Source: Kribbella sp. CA-293567 (lineage in GTDB: Bacteria; Actinomycetota; Actinomycetes; Propionibacteriales; Kribbellaceae). From it: 64,000 bases of DNA. Both the position numbers and the translations under genes were made by a program. This document shows, in pieces, positions 25,376-34,048 of the stretch. Each line of letters begins with the position of its first letter. The stretch's first letter is position 1. The notes under the pieces were generated by a model. That model was not told the DNA's origin and ran no database searches. It worked only from the letters and a program-made list of their open reading frames with translations. The stretch is taken from NCBI RefSeq assembly GCF_027627575.1, contig NZ_CP114065.1, positions 7,378,001 through 7,442,000 of the forward strand, given 5' to 3'.

Positions 25376-26368
25376 ATGAGCTCGACCGACACGGAGCGTG
25401 CCGACCACCTACGGGTGCTCGGTCTCAGCGACGACGAGATCCGGGTCTACCAGCACCTGTTGCGGACCGGTCCGTCCTCGATCGAGGAGCTGGACGCGGC
25501 GGTCACCGGCCGGGCGGCGGGGATCGACGCGACCCTCGGCGGCCTGGTCCAGGCGGGGCTGGCCCGGCGGTCCGGGTCGGACCACTCCAGGTTCCTCCCG
25601 GTGCCCCCGGACGCCGGCCTGGAGGCGCTGACGCTGCGCCGGGAGTCGGAGCTCAAGCAGGCCAGGATCGAGGTCCTGAACGCGTACGACGAGTTCCGCC
25701 GGACCGTGCACAACGAGTCGACCACGCACCTGATCGAGGTGGTCACCGGCAGCGCGATCGTCGAGCGGATCCACCAGATCAAGGGCAGCGCGCAACGCGA
25801 GATCCTGGCCATCGACACCCCGCCGTACTACCTGGGCGCGGGCCCCAACCAGGAGGAGATCGAGCAGCTCCGCCGCGGTGTCGCGTACCGGATCGTGTAC
25901 TCGCCGGAGTCCGTCGAGGTGCCCGGCTACCTGACCGAGAACATCCTGCCCTGCGTGGAGGCCGGTGAGCAGGCCCGGGTACTGCCCGACGTACCGGCCA
26001 AGCTGACCATCATCGACGGGTCGATCGCCTTCGTGTCGATGTCGGTGCGCGACACCGACGTGAACCGGTCGCTGCTGATCATCCGGCCGAGCAGTCTGCT
26101 CACCGCCCTGATCGGGATGTTCGAGCTCTGCTGGCGCAACGCCCTGCCGCTGCACGCCTCGGTCGGGGCCGAGGACGACCGGCTGGAGCCGATCGAGCGA
26201 CGCCTGCTGGCCCTGCTGGCGACAGGGGCAGCGGACGACACGATCGCCCGGACGCTGGGGATCAGCCGCCGGACCTTCTTCCGCTACCTCGAGCGCCTGA
26301 TGAACCGCACCGGCGCCACCACCCGGTTCCAGCTGGCTCTGCACGCCGCCCGGGAGAACTGGCTCTGA
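25376..26368 (+). CDS. TrmB-like / LuxR-type transcriptional regulator
   Basis: The 330-residue protein has an N-terminal TrmB-like winged helix (LGLSDDEIRVYQHLLRTGPSSIEELDAAV) and a middle phospholipase-D-like sensor segment (IHQIKGSAQREILAIDTPP). The C-terminal LuxR-type helix-turn-helix is ERRLLALLATGAADDTIARTLGISRRTFFRYL. Such proteins are common in Streptomyces and relatives, often beside secreted-peptide or metabolite genes. The ATG at 25376 follows GGGAGGGGAG. Target genes are unknown; the divergent short gene is the nearest candidate. Confidence 0.85.
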   Translation: MSSTDTERADHLRVLGLSDDEIRVYQHLLRTGPSSIEELDAAVTGRAAGIDATLGGLVQAGLARRSGSDHSRFLPVPPDAGLEALTLRRESELKQARIEVLNAYDEFRRTVHNESTTHLIEVVTGSAIVERIHQIKGSAQREILAIDTPPYYLGAGPNQEEIEQLRRGVAYRIVYSPESVEVPGYLTENILPCVEAGEQARVLPDVPAKLTIIDGSIAFVSMSVRDTDVNRSLLIIRPSSLLTALIGMFELCWRNALPLHASVGAEDDRLEPIERRLLALLATGAADDTIARTLGISRRTFFRYLERLMNRTGATTRFQLALHAARENWL

Positions 26369-26370
26369 CC

Positions 26371-26417
26371 GAACGCGCAAGGGCCCTGGACGCGATGTCC
26401 AGGGTCCTTGCGCGTTC
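26371..26417. terminator. Strong hairpin between convergent regulator and asd genes
   Basis: A 21-bp stem with arms 26371-26391 and 26397-26417 starts 2 bases after the regulator's stop and ends 5 bases before the asd stop. The arms differ by a single G-T wobble (GGGCCC versus GGGTCC). It would serve both strands. Confidence 0.8.
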
Positions 26418-26422
26418 TCGGG

Positions 26423-27526
26423 TCAGTGCGCCGCGGTGAACTCCTTGGCGACGACCTCGGCGATCTGCGCGGTGTTCAGGGCCGCGCCCTTGCGCAGGTT
26501 GTCGCCGCAGACGAACAGCTCCAGTGCCTGCGGGTCGTCCAGCGACCGGCGGATCCGGCCGACCCAGGTCGGGTCGGTACCGACCACGTCGGCCGGGGTC
26601 GGGAACTCCCCCTCGGCCGGGTTGTCGAAGACCAGCACGCCCGGCGCGTCCCGCAGGACCTCGCGGGCCTCGTCGACGTCGACCTCCTGGCTGAAGCGAG
26701 CGTGCACCGACAACGAGTGGGTGGTGATGACCGGCACCCGTACACAGGTCGCGGAGACCTTCAGGTCGGGCAGGTTGAGGATCTTGCGGGACTCGTTGCG
26801 GACCTTCAGCTCCTCCGAGGACCAGCCGTCGTCCTTGAGCGAACCGGCCCACGGGACGACGTTCATCGCCAGCGGCGCCGGGAACGGCCCGAGCGCGTTG
26901 CCGATCACCCGGCGGACGTCACCCGGCGTGGTGCCGAGCTCGCGGTTGCCGGCCACCTTCATCAGCTGGTCGTAGAGCGCGTCGATGCCTTCCTGCCCGG
27001 CCCCCGAAGCCGCCTGGTACGACGCGACGACGAGCTGCTCGAGCTCGTAGCGGTGGTGCAGCGCGCCCATCGCGACGATCATCGACAGCGTGGTGCAGTT
27101 GGGGTTGGAGATGATCCCCTTGGGCCGGTTGCGGGCCGCCTCGGCGTTCACCTCGGGCACCACCAGCGGCACGTCGGGGTCCATCCGGAAGGCGCCGGAG
27201 TTGTCCACCACGACGGCACCCTTGGAGGCCGCGATCGGGGCCCAGTGCGCCGACACCTCGTCCGGTACGTCGAACATCGCGACGTCGACCCCGTCGAAGG
27301 CGTCGGCGCTGATCGCGACGACCTCGACCTCCTCGCCGCGGACCTTCAGCCGTTTGCCCGCGGAGCGCTCGGATGCGATCAGCCGGATCTCGCCCCAGAC
27401 GTTCTGGCGGGTCGAGAGCAGGGTCAGCATCACCGTGCCGACGGCGCCGGTGGCACCGACGACCGCCAGGGTCGGCAGGCCCGTCCGGTCTTCGGTCTGA
27501 TCGTAGGCAGCGCTCACAGGGGTCAC
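26423..27526 (-). CDS. asd: Aspartate-semialdehyde dehydrogenase
   Basis: The 367-residue protein has the NADP-binding GATGAVG at 24-30, and the catalytic cysteine Cys144 in SNPNCTT. Near the C-terminal part, [11 protein letters not shown] carries the family's conserved histidine. It reduces aspartyl phosphate to the semialdehyde, the branch point to lysine/diaminopimelate, threonine and methionine. The GTG start overlaps the stop of the aspartate kinase gene (GTGA), the usual actinobacterial lysC-asd operon. Confidence 0.95.
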   Translation of the reverse strand: MTPVSAAYDQTEDRTGLPTLAVVGATGAVGTVMLTLLSTRQNVWGEIRLIASERSAGKRLKVRGEEVEVVAISADAFDGVDVAMFDVPDEVSAHWAPIAASKGAVVVDNSGAFRMDPDVPLVVPEVNAEAARNRPKGIISNPNCTTLSMIVAMGALHHRYELEQLVVASYQAASGAGQEGIDALYDQLMKVAGNRELGTTPGDVRRVIGNALGPFPAPLAMNVVPWAGSLKDDGWSSEELKVRNESRKILNLPDLKVSATCVRVPVITTHSLSVHARFSQEVDVDEAREVLRDAPGVLVFDNPAEGEFPTPADVVGTDPTWVGRIRRSLDDPQALELFVCGDNLRKGAALNTAQIAEVVAKEFTAAH

Positions 27527-28044
27527 CGTCCAGTTCCTCCGTACACGACAGCTTGGGTGTGCTCGTCGTCCAGGTCGAATGCAGTGTGCGCCGCCGTGAC
27601 CGCCGCGTCTACAGCGTTCTCGTCGACGACCACCGAGATCCGGATCTCGGAGGTCGAGATCATCTCGATGTTGACGCCGGCGTCGGCCAGCGCGGAGAAG
27701 AACTTCGCCGAGACCCCGGGGTGCGAACGCATCCCGACGCCGATCACCGAGACCTTGCCGATCTGGTCGTCGTACAGCAGTTGCTCATAGCCGACCTCGT
27801 CCTTCATCCGGGCCAGCGCGGACATCGCCCGGGAGCCGTCGGAGCGCGGCAGCGTGAAGGAGATGTCGGTCCGGTTGGTGGCGACCGCGGACACATTCTG
27901 GACGATCATGTCGATGTTGGTCTCGGCGTTGGCCACCGTCTCGAAGATCCGGGCCGCCTCACCCGGCTTGTCGGGCACGCCGACCACGGTGATCTTGGCC
28001 TCGCTGCGGTCGTGGGCCACGCCGGAGATGATCGCCTGTTCCAT
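27523..28044 (-). CDS. lysC: Aspartate kinase, beta subunit (internal in-frame start)
   Basis: The ATG at 28044 begins [17 protein letters not shown], which lines up with the known beta-subunit start MEEAVLTGVATDKSEAK at Met250 of the Corynebacterium glutamicum enzyme. An AAGGA motif lies about 9 bases upstream. The product of 173 residues would hold both ACT domains and form the regulatory partner in the alpha2-beta2 enzyme. Internal initiation here is inferred from this match. Confidence 0.65.
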   Translation of the reverse strand: MEQAIISGVAHDRSEAKITVVGVPDKPGEAARIFETVANAETNIDMIVQNVSAVATNRTDISFTLPRSDGSRAMSALARMKDEVGYEQLLYDDQIGKVSVIGVGMRSHPGVSAKFFSALADAGVNIEMISTSEIRISVVVDENAVDAAVTAAHTAFDLDDEHTQAVVYGGTGR

Positions 28045-28791
28045 GTTCTGAATTTCCTTCGCATCGACGACCCAGGTGCCTTCCTTCTGCGAGAAGGAGG
28101 AACGCACGTGGACGGGGACGTTGTAGCGCCGCGCGTACTCCACGCAACGCAGGTGCAGGACCTTGGCGCCGCAGGCGGCCATCTCGAGCATCTCCTCGTA
28201 GGAGATCTTCGGGATCTGCTGCGCGGCCGGCACGATCCGCGGATCCGCGGTGAAGATGCCGTCCACGTCGGTGTAGATCTCGCAGTAGTCCGCCTCGAGC
28301 GCGGCGGCCAGCGCGACCGCGGTGGTGTCGGAGGCGCCGCGGCCCATCGTGGTGACGTCCTTGGTGTCCTGCGCGACGCCCTGGAAGCCGGCCACGATCG
28401 CGACGTGACCCTCCGCCAGCGCCTCTTCCAGCCGGCCCGGCGTGATGTCGATGATGCGGGCGTTGCCGTGCCGGGAGGTGGTGATCACGCCGGCCTGCGA
28501 GCCGGTGAACGAGCGGGCCTCGTAGCCCAGGTTGGCGATCGCCATCGCCAGCAGGGCCGCGGAGATCCGCTCTCCCGAGGTGAGCAGCATGTCCAGCTCC
28601 CGCGGCGGCGGCAGTGGTGAGACCTGTTTGGCCAGGTCCATCAGTTCGTCGGTGGTGTCGCCCATCGCGGAGATCACCACCACGACGTCGTTCCCGGCCT
28701 TCTTCGTGGCGACGATCCGTTGGGCGACGCGCTTGATGCAATCGGCGTCAGCGACCGAAGAACCGCCGTACTTGTGCACGACGCGTCCCAC
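27523..28791 (-). CDS. lysC: Aspartate kinase, alpha subunit
   Basis: The 422-residue enzyme has the kinase start KYGGSS at 7-12, [12 protein letters not shown] near 147-158 for nucleotide binding, and two C-terminal ACT domains for lysine/threonine feedback. It makes aspartyl phosphate, the first step of the aspartate family pathway. The GTG at 28791 follows GGAG by 5 bases. Residue 250 is an in-frame methionine with its own ribosome site, giving the separate regulatory subunit known from Corynebacterium. Cotranscribed with asd. Confidence 0.95.
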   Translation of the reverse strand: MGRVVHKYGGSSVADADCIKRVAQRIVATKKAGNDVVVVISAMGDTTDELMDLAKQVSPLPPPRELDMLLTSGERISAALLAMAIANLGYEARSFTGSQAGVITTSRHGNARIIDITPGRLEEALAEGHVAIVAGFQGVAQDTKDVTTMGRGASDTTAVALAAALEADYCEIYTDVDGIFTADPRIVPAAQQIPKISYEEMLEMAACGAKVLHLRCVEYARRYNVPVHVRSSFSQKEGTWVVDAKEIQNMEQAIISGVAHDRSEAKITVVGVPDKPGEAARIFETVANAETNIDMIVQNVSAVATNRTDISFTLPRSDGSRAMSALARMKDEVGYEQLLYDDQIGKVSVIGVGMRSHPGVSAKFFSALADAGVNIEMISTSEIRISVVVDENAVDAAVTAAHTAFDLDDEHTQAVVYGGTGR

Positions 28792-29017
28792 AGAGTCTCC
28801 TCACAGCTTGAATCCCCAGTAGCGAGCACTGGTTGCGGTACGCCGTGCGGCACTGCACCGGGCGTAGTCGTTCGGCCTCATTCTAGCCGTGATCTTCTCG
28901 TTAGCTACGGGGCGACCATCGACTGGTCCCCCCGTTCGGCAGGACGCCGGGAGGCCGGGAGGAACACCAGCCGAGCCCGTCGGAAGCCGCAGACCTTGCC
29001 GCTGAACGGACCACTTG

Positions 29018-29027
29018 CTTATATAAG
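29018..29027. promoter_or_regulatory. Palindromic candidate operator upstream of the ArsR-type gene
   Basis: CTTATATAAG is a perfect 10-bp palindrome 23 bases before the ArsR gene start, with ACTT and AAGTG halves just around it. ArsR proteins bind such AT-rich palindromes over their own promoters, and TATATA could also be part of the -10 element. Assignment is by position. Confidence 0.5.
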
Positions 29028-29049
29028 TGACGCCTGAAACACTGAGGGT

Positions 29050-29394
29050 GTGCATGCCTTCGACATCCTCGGCGATCCGGTCCGGCGGCGGATCCTGGAC
29101 CTGCTCGCCGACGGTGAGCTGCCGGCCGGCCGGATCGCGGCCACCATCGGCGAGGAGTTCGGCATCAGTCAGCCGGCGGTGTCCCAGCATCTGCGGGTAC
29201 TGCGCGACAACGGCTTCGCCACCGTCACCGTCGACGGCACCCGCCGCCTCTACGCGGTCGACCCCGGCCCGCTGCGCGAGATCGACGCCTGGCTCGACCG
29301 GTACCGCAAGTTCTGGACCCATCGTCTGGACGCCCTGGAGACCGAACTGCGCCGTGGCCGCCGGGCCGCCCGGACCGAAACCGGCGACGCCTGA
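29050..29394 (+). CDS. ArsR-family winged-helix regulator
   Basis: The 114-residue protein has the ArsR fold: FDILGDPVRRRILDLLADGELPAGRIAATI, then the recognition helix ISQPAVSQHLRVLRDNGF and a wing. No metal-binding cysteine cluster is seen, so it is of the non-metal SdpR/YceH-like kind. The GTG at 29050 is very close behind GAGGG, so the transcript may be nearly leaderless. It precedes a RibD-C-like gene in the same direction, a common pairing in Actinobacteria. Confidence 0.85.
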   Translation: MHAFDILGDPVRRRILDLLADGELPAGRIAATIGEEFGISQPAVSQHLRVLRDNGFATVTVDGTRRLYAVDPGPLREIDAWLDRYRKFWTHRLDALETELRRGRRAARTETGDA

Positions 29395-29509
29395 GCTTCG
29401 CCGTACCGGAGTCTTGACTATCACTTGCGGCCTTTCGGCAACCTTCCGGGTGCTTTCGGACATTACTGACTGACAGAGCTTTTCGCGGTCACCGGTGGGG
29501 AGCAGCAGG

Positions 29510-29908
29510 ATGAGGAAGATCATCGCCGTTCTGGACGCCTCGATCGACGGCGTCGCCGAGACGCCGCGCGAGTGGCCGGTGACCGAGGCGGCCGTGGACG
29601 CGGCGCTGGCGATCACGGACACCGCGCTGATCGACCGGGAGACGTTCGAGGCGATCGCCGCCGGGCCTCCCGGACTGAAAGGGCTCCGCAAACTGGTGGT
29701 CTCCCAGACCTTGGCCAGCGCCGCCGCGGTGGAGAACTCCGAAGTGATCGGCGGCAGCCACCCACTGCGGACCCTGGCCGCTCTGAAAGAGGTCCCGGGC
29801 AAGGACCTGGTCGTCCTCGGCAGCGCCGCACTCCTGCAGTCGCTGCTCGGGGCCGGACTGCTCGACGAACTGCAACTACTGAAACCCGCCGCCTACCGGA
29901 CTTCCTGA
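29510..29908 (+). CDS. Dihydrofolate reductase-like (RibD C-terminal) protein, truncated at the C-terminus
   Basis: The 132-residue protein begins MRKIIAVLDASIDGVAE, followed by the KLVVSQTL and DLVVLGSAALLQSLL strands of the RibD_C / DHFR-like family. Members are normally about 180-190 residues and continue past DELQLL with a PVVLGGG-type segment; here that is replaced by KPAAYRTS and a stop. The reading frame ends 16 bases inside the convergent MFS gene. GGGGAG 7 bases upstream supports the ATG at 29510. It may be a decaying gene. Confidence 0.6.
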   Translation: MRKIIAVLDASIDGVAETPREWPVTEAAVDAALAITDTALIDRETFEAIAAGPPGLKGLRKLVVSQTLASAAAVENSEVIGGSHPLRTLAALKEVPGKDLVVLGSAALLQSLLGAGLLDELQLLKPAAYRTS

Positions 29909-31137
29909 ATCACCGGCTCCGGCGCCGGCTGGAGGGCCGCCGAGTCGTCGGTATCGGCCGGGCGATGCGGCGGAACGTGCAGGAGCGACAACGCCGCCGC
30001 TATCGTGAGCGCCGCGGCCATCACCCAGACGTAGCGAACGCCGAAGGCCTCGACCACCACGCCCGCGAGTGCCGAACCGATCGCGCCGCCGGCCATGCCG
30101 GCACTTCCCATCCAGCCGAACACCTCGGTCTTGACCGAGTCCGGAGTCATCGCGCCGAGCCGCTCGTAGAGCGCGCCGACCATCGGGGCGAGCGCGAGAC
30201 CGGCCAGGAACGACGCGATTCCCAGCGACACCGGCGACCAGGTCGCGAAGGCGCAGAGCACCATGCCGGCCGAGACCAGTACCGCGCGCCGCCAGACGTA
30301 CGACTTGCGACGACCCGGCAGCGCACCGACGATCACGCCGCCCAGCAGGCTGCCGATCGCCCAGACCGTCTCCAGTACGCCGGCGATCAGGCGATTGCCG
30401 TGCTCGTCCGCAAAGGCCACGATTCCGAGCGAGACGGAGGCGAAAGCCGTGACACAGAAGGCGAAAGAGAGGATCATCGGCAACCGGTACCGATGCCAGA
30501 GGAGTTGCCGGGCCGTCAGCCGCGCGCCGGTCGACTCGTCGTGCGGGACCGCCGGAAGTTGCCGCAGCCCGAACCACCAGACCGAGATCGCGGCCATCAC
30601 GGCCGCTCCCAGTACGCCGGCCCGCGGGCTGGCGAAGCTGACCACCAGCGCGCCCAGCATCGGGCCGATCGCGAACAGCACTTCCTGCGCGGTCGCGTCG
30701 AGCGCATAGACGGCACGCAGCCGTGAGCCCTGGACGAGCCGCGGCCACGCGGCACGGAGCGTCGCGGTGACCGGCGAGACGACCGCACCGGCGAGCGCGG
30801 ATACCACCGGCATCAGCCGGTACCAGTCCGCCGGCAGCAAGGCGAGCGCGGCCATCGCCACCGACCACGCCATTCCCGTGCAGATCACGACGCCCCGGCC
30901 GCCGCGCCGGTCCGCCAGCCGCGACCAGATCGGCCCACCGACCGCCATGCCGACCGAGTAGGTGCCGGCCACCACGCCGGCCCAGCCGAAGTTGCCCGCG
31001 GCATCCTTCGCCAGGAACGAGACCGGCACCAGCGCCGCGATCACCGGGATCCGGGCGAGGACCGCCGAGGTCAGCAGGACGAAGACGCCCTGCGTCCGCC
31101 AGAGCGCGCGATAAGCCGACAGGTCCATAACCAGCAT
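29893..31137 (-). CDS. MFS transporter
   Basis: The 414-residue membrane protein has about twelve hydrophobic segments and the MFS loop between helices 2 and 3 (WSRLADRRGGRGV). It resembles drug or metabolite exporters of the DHA type. The ATG at 31137 has AGGA 4 bases upstream; the ATG at 31128 is the alternative. The long upstream frame to 31566 overlaps dinB and is not coding. The promoter shares a 71-bp gap with dinB, including the LexA box. Confidence 0.8.
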   Translation of the reverse strand: MLVMDLSAYRALWRTQGVFVLLTSAVLARIPVIAALVPVSFLAKDAAGNFGWAGVVAGTYSVGMAVGGPIWSRLADRRGGRGVVICTGMAWSVAMAALALLPADWYRLMPVVSALAGAVVSPVTATLRAAWPRLVQGSRLRAVYALDATAQEVLFAIGPMLGALVVSFASPRAGVLGAAVMAAISVWWFGLRQLPAVPHDESTGARLTARQLLWHRYRLPMILSFAFCVTAFASVSLGIVAFADEHGNRLIAGVLETVWAIGSLLGGVIVGALPGRRKSYVWRRAVLVSAGMVLCAFATWSPVSLGIASFLAGLALAPMVGALYERLGAMTPDSVKTEVFGWMGSAGMAGGAIGSALAGVVVEAFGVRYVWVMAAALTIAAALSLLHVPPHRPADTDDSAALQPAPEPVIQEVR

Positions 31138-31201
31138 TCTGTCCTGTCTGGTTGGCCCGGCGCCTCCGGAATTCTCCCTATTCACCACGCCTGAGAGTAT
31201 G

Positions 31202-31215
31202 CGAACATATGTTCG
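31202..31215. promoter_or_regulatory. LexA (SOS) box overlapping the dinB start codon
   Basis: CGAACATATGTTCG is a perfect 14-bp palindrome and fits the Gram-positive LexA consensus CGAAC-N4-GTTCG exactly. The predicted dinB ATG (31209-31211) lies inside its right half. LexA bound here would block transcription or translation start until DNA damage. Confidence 0.85.
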
Positions 31216-32408
31216 TGCCTGACGGCGAAGCGACCATTCTGCATGCCGACCTGGACGCCTTCTACGCGTCGGTCGAGCAGCGGGACGACCCACGCCTGCG
31301 CGGCCGCCCGGTGATCGTCGGCGCCGGCGTCGTGCTCGCCTGCAGCTATGAGGCGAAGGCCTTCGGGGTCCGGACCGCGATGAACGGCGGCCAAGCCTTT
31401 CGCCGGTGCCCGCAGGCGATCGTGGTGCAGCCGCGGATGTCGGCGTACTCCGAGGCGAGCAAGGCCGTCTTCGCCGTCTTCGCCAACACAACCCCACTGG
31501 TCGAAGGCCTGTCGATCGACGAGGCGTTCCTCGACGTCGGCGGGCTGCGCAAGATCGCCGGGACACCGGTCGAGATCGCCCAGCGGCTGCGTTCCGCCGT
31601 GCTGACCGAGGTCGGATTGCCGATCACGGTCGGGGTGGCCCGGACGAAGTTCCTGGCCAAGGTGGCCAGCGGGGTCGCCAAGCCGGACGGGCTGTTGCTC
31701 GTCCCGCCCGAGCGAGAGCTGGAGTTCCTGCACCCGCTGGCGGTGGAGCGGCTCTGGGGCGTCGGCGCGGTCACGGCCGAGAAGTTGCGCACCCGGGGAC
31801 TGACCACGGTCGGGGACGTCGCGGCCCTGCCTGAGGCGGCCTTGGTCGCGATGCTCGGCCGGGCGTCAGGGCGGCACCTGCACGCTCTGGCCCACAACCG
31901 GGACCCGCGGCCGATCGAGGTCGGCGTACGGCGCCGGTCGATCGGGTCGCAACGCGCGCTCGGGCGTTCACCGAAGTCGGCCGAGACGCTGGACGCCATC
32001 CTGGCCGGACTGGTCGATCGGGTCACCCGGCGGATGAGATCGGCGGGGCGGTCCGGGCGGACGGTCACCCTGCGGCTGCGTTTCGACGACTTCAGCCGGG
32101 TCACCCGCTCACATACGTTGCCCCAGGCAACAGGTCAGACGCGCGCGATCCTGGTCACCGCGCGGGCGTTGATGGCGACGGCGCGACCGCTGATCGAGAA
32201 GCAGGGCATCACCCTGGTCGGCATTTCGGTCGGCAACCTGGAGAACGAGGCGAGCGTGCAACTGGCACTGCCCTTCGACAAGGCCGCGAACAACGAACTC
32301 GACTCGGCACTGGACGGCGTTCGGAACCGGTTCGGCAGCAACGCCATCACTCGCGGCGTCCTGCTCGGGCGCGACCAGGGGCTGACGGTGCCGATGCTGC
32401 CGGACTGA
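31209..32408 (+). CDS. dinB: DNA polymerase IV (Y-family translesion polymerase)
   Basis: The 399-residue protein has the Y-family palm motifs HADLDAFYASVEQ and LSIDEAFLDV with the metal-binding Asp and Glu residues. A helix-hairpin-helix thumb segment (LWGVGAVTAEKLRTRGLTTVGDVA) and the little-finger domain complete it. A QLALPF beta-clamp binding motif sits close to the C-terminus. The ATG at 31209 lies within a LexA box and has no good ribosome site, so the message may be leaderless; GTG at 31215 is possible. SOS control is predicted. Confidence 0.9.
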   Translation: MFVPDGEATILHADLDAFYASVEQRDDPRLRGRPVIVGAGVVLACSYEAKAFGVRTAMNGGQAFRRCPQAIVVQPRMSAYSEASKAVFAVFANTTPLVEGLSIDEAFLDVGGLRKIAGTPVEIAQRLRSAVLTEVGLPITVGVARTKFLAKVASGVAKPDGLLLVPPERELEFLHPLAVERLWGVGAVTAEKLRTRGLTTVGDVAALPEAALVAMLGRASGRHLHALAHNRDPRPIEVGVRRRSIGSQRALGRSPKSAETLDAILAGLVDRVTRRMRSAGRSGRTVTLRLRFDDFSRVTRSHTLPQATGQTRAILVTARALMATARPLIEKQGITLVGISVGNLENEASVQLALPFDKAANNELDSALDGVRNRFGSNAITRGVLLGRDQGLTVPMLPD

Positions 32409-32411
32409 CCG

Positions 32412-33068
32412 TCAGGACCGCGGGTAGCCGATCTCGATGATGTCGTCCTTGAGGTCCTTGAGCATCACCTCGGGATTCAGCGCGGTGACGACCTCCTCGG
32501 TGAGTGGCATCAGGGCGTAGACGTGATGAACGGCCGCGAGCTCCAGCGGGACCTCGTAGTACTCCTCGGCGAAGGTCAGGTACGCCTCCGGGCGCCCGTC
32601 GGCGAGCAACTCGAAGAGCCAGTCGGCGCCATCCTTGCCCACCCCTTCGACCGGTCCGCACTGCCAGCGGTCGTCCGTGGGCGTGCGCCAGAAGCAGACG
32701 GTCACCGATCGGCGGCCCTGCTCGTCGGTGAGGGCCGGCTCGTCCAGGGTCGGCGCGAGCTCGTCGGGAACCCCGATGAAGAGTCCGGGCCAGGTCTGGT
32801 GATCCGGATGCTGCCAGGGTGAGATCGGTGACTCGTGCGCGAACCCCTGGGCGATCACGCCGTCGGGCGAGAAGACGATCGTGTAGTCGTCGCCGGTGCC
32901 GCTCCGCATCAACGCCGCCTCGTCAATCGGGGACCACTGCGCGTCGAAGCTGTAGATCCGGTACTCCGGGGCCGGGCTGAGCACGGCGTCCAGCATCGCG
33001 AGCGCGCGACTGGTCCGGCGGACCCGTTCGATGTCGGGCAGCCGGCCGAGCAGTTCGTAGACGGACAT
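32412..33068 (-). CDS. Conserved hypothetical protein of Actinobacteria
   Basis: The 218-residue protein starts MSVYELLGRLPDIERVRRTSRALAMLDAVLSP and contains a YYSFDA-like YRIYSFDAQWSPIDEAALMRSGTGDDY segment, then DRWQCGPV and DGADWLFELL. Proteins with these blocks are scattered in Streptomyces and relatives without a known role; this recollection is not a search result. No signal peptide or membrane segment. Start choice is uncertain: ATG codons at 33152 and 33191 are in frame upstream. It converges with dinB with a 3-base gap. Confidence 0.6.
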   Translation of the reverse strand: MSVYELLGRLPDIERVRRTSRALAMLDAVLSPAPEYRIYSFDAQWSPIDEAALMRSGTGDDYTIVFSPDGVIAQGFAHESPISPWQHPDHQTWPGLFIGVPDELAPTLDEPALTDEQGRRSVTVCFWRTPTDDRWQCGPVEGVGKDGADWLFELLADGRPEAYLTFAEEYYEVPLELAAVHHVYALMPLTEEVVTALNPEVMLKDLKDDIIEIGYPRS

Positions 33069-33219
33069 CCGGATATTCAACCGGTTCGGGTCTGCGGTCG
33101 CGAGTCCGGTCACGCCAACTGTGGACAACTCCGCCGTACCGGGAATATCCATTGCCGTTCCAACGCTCACTCGTCCAAGACGACCGGTCATTTTCACTGC
33201 TCGAAAGGGATGACAGCTG

Positions 33220-34048
33220 ATGTCCGCCGCGAAAGTCTTTCCGCTGAACCTGTTCGGGATCGCCTTCGGTCTGTCCGGCCTGGCCGGCACCTGGACCGCG
33301 GCCGGCGAGAAGCTGCACCTGGATCCAAGCGTGGGCAACATGTTCTGGATCGTCGCTGCCGTCGTCTGGCTGGTCAGCCTGACCCGCTATCTGCTCGGTG
33401 CCCGGACGGCGCGGCAGGTGCTCGAAGACCTCGGCCATCCGGTGCTGGGCCCGTTCGCCGCACTGGTCCCGGTGACCGGGATGCTGCTCGGCGCACGGCT
33501 GAGCCACTACGCTCCCACGGCCGGCGAGACCGTCGTACTGGTCATGTTCGCGGTGACCATCGTGATCGCGACGTTGTTCCTGCGACGGCTGATGGTCGGC
33601 GGCCTGGACTTCGATCGGCTGCACCCGGGCTACCTGCTGCCGACGGTCGCCGCAGGTCTGATCGGTGGTCAGAGCCTGACGACGGTCGGTCTGCGGGAGC
33701 TGGGGGTCGCATCCTTCGCGGTCGGCATCCTGATGTGGCTGCTGCTCGGCGCCGTACTGACCGCGCGGCTCGCGTTCCGGGAGCCGCTGCCCGCGGCCCT
33801 GGTGCCGACGATCGCGATTCACGACGGCCGCCAGCGGTACCTACCTGATTCACTGGCTGACCGCATCGGGAGTCGCCCTCGGTGGCCTGTGGACGATCGT
33901 CGTTCTCGCTGCCGTCACCCTGGTGATCGGCTGGATCGCTGTGAACTCGATCCGCTGGGTAGTGACGAATCGCCGCGCGACCGTGACCCGGCGGCCCCGG
34001 ACGCGCGGCGATCTCCTGCACCGCTCGGAAGCTACCGCTCGACCGTGA
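33220..34048 (+). pseudogene. Decayed TDT-family (TehA/SLAC1-like) membrane transporter
   Basis: The frame from ATG 33220 gives about 200 residues of a TDT-type membrane protein (FPLNLFGIAFGLSGLAGTW, then several helices up to ALVPTIAI). After about 33825 that frame turns into Arg/Ser-rich sequence. A shifted frame then reads TYLIHWLTASGVALGGLWTIVVLAAVTL and stops at 34046-34048, which looks like the missing last helices. About 60-70 residues usually present between the two parts are absent. A deletion with frameshift explains this. The remnant runs 17 bases into the convergent catalase gene. Confidence 0.75.

Noticed and set aside
28792-29049. Possible riboswitch before lysC.
   Set aside because: No lysine-riboswitch sequence blocks or strong folded core could be seen; only ordinary promoter-like sequence.
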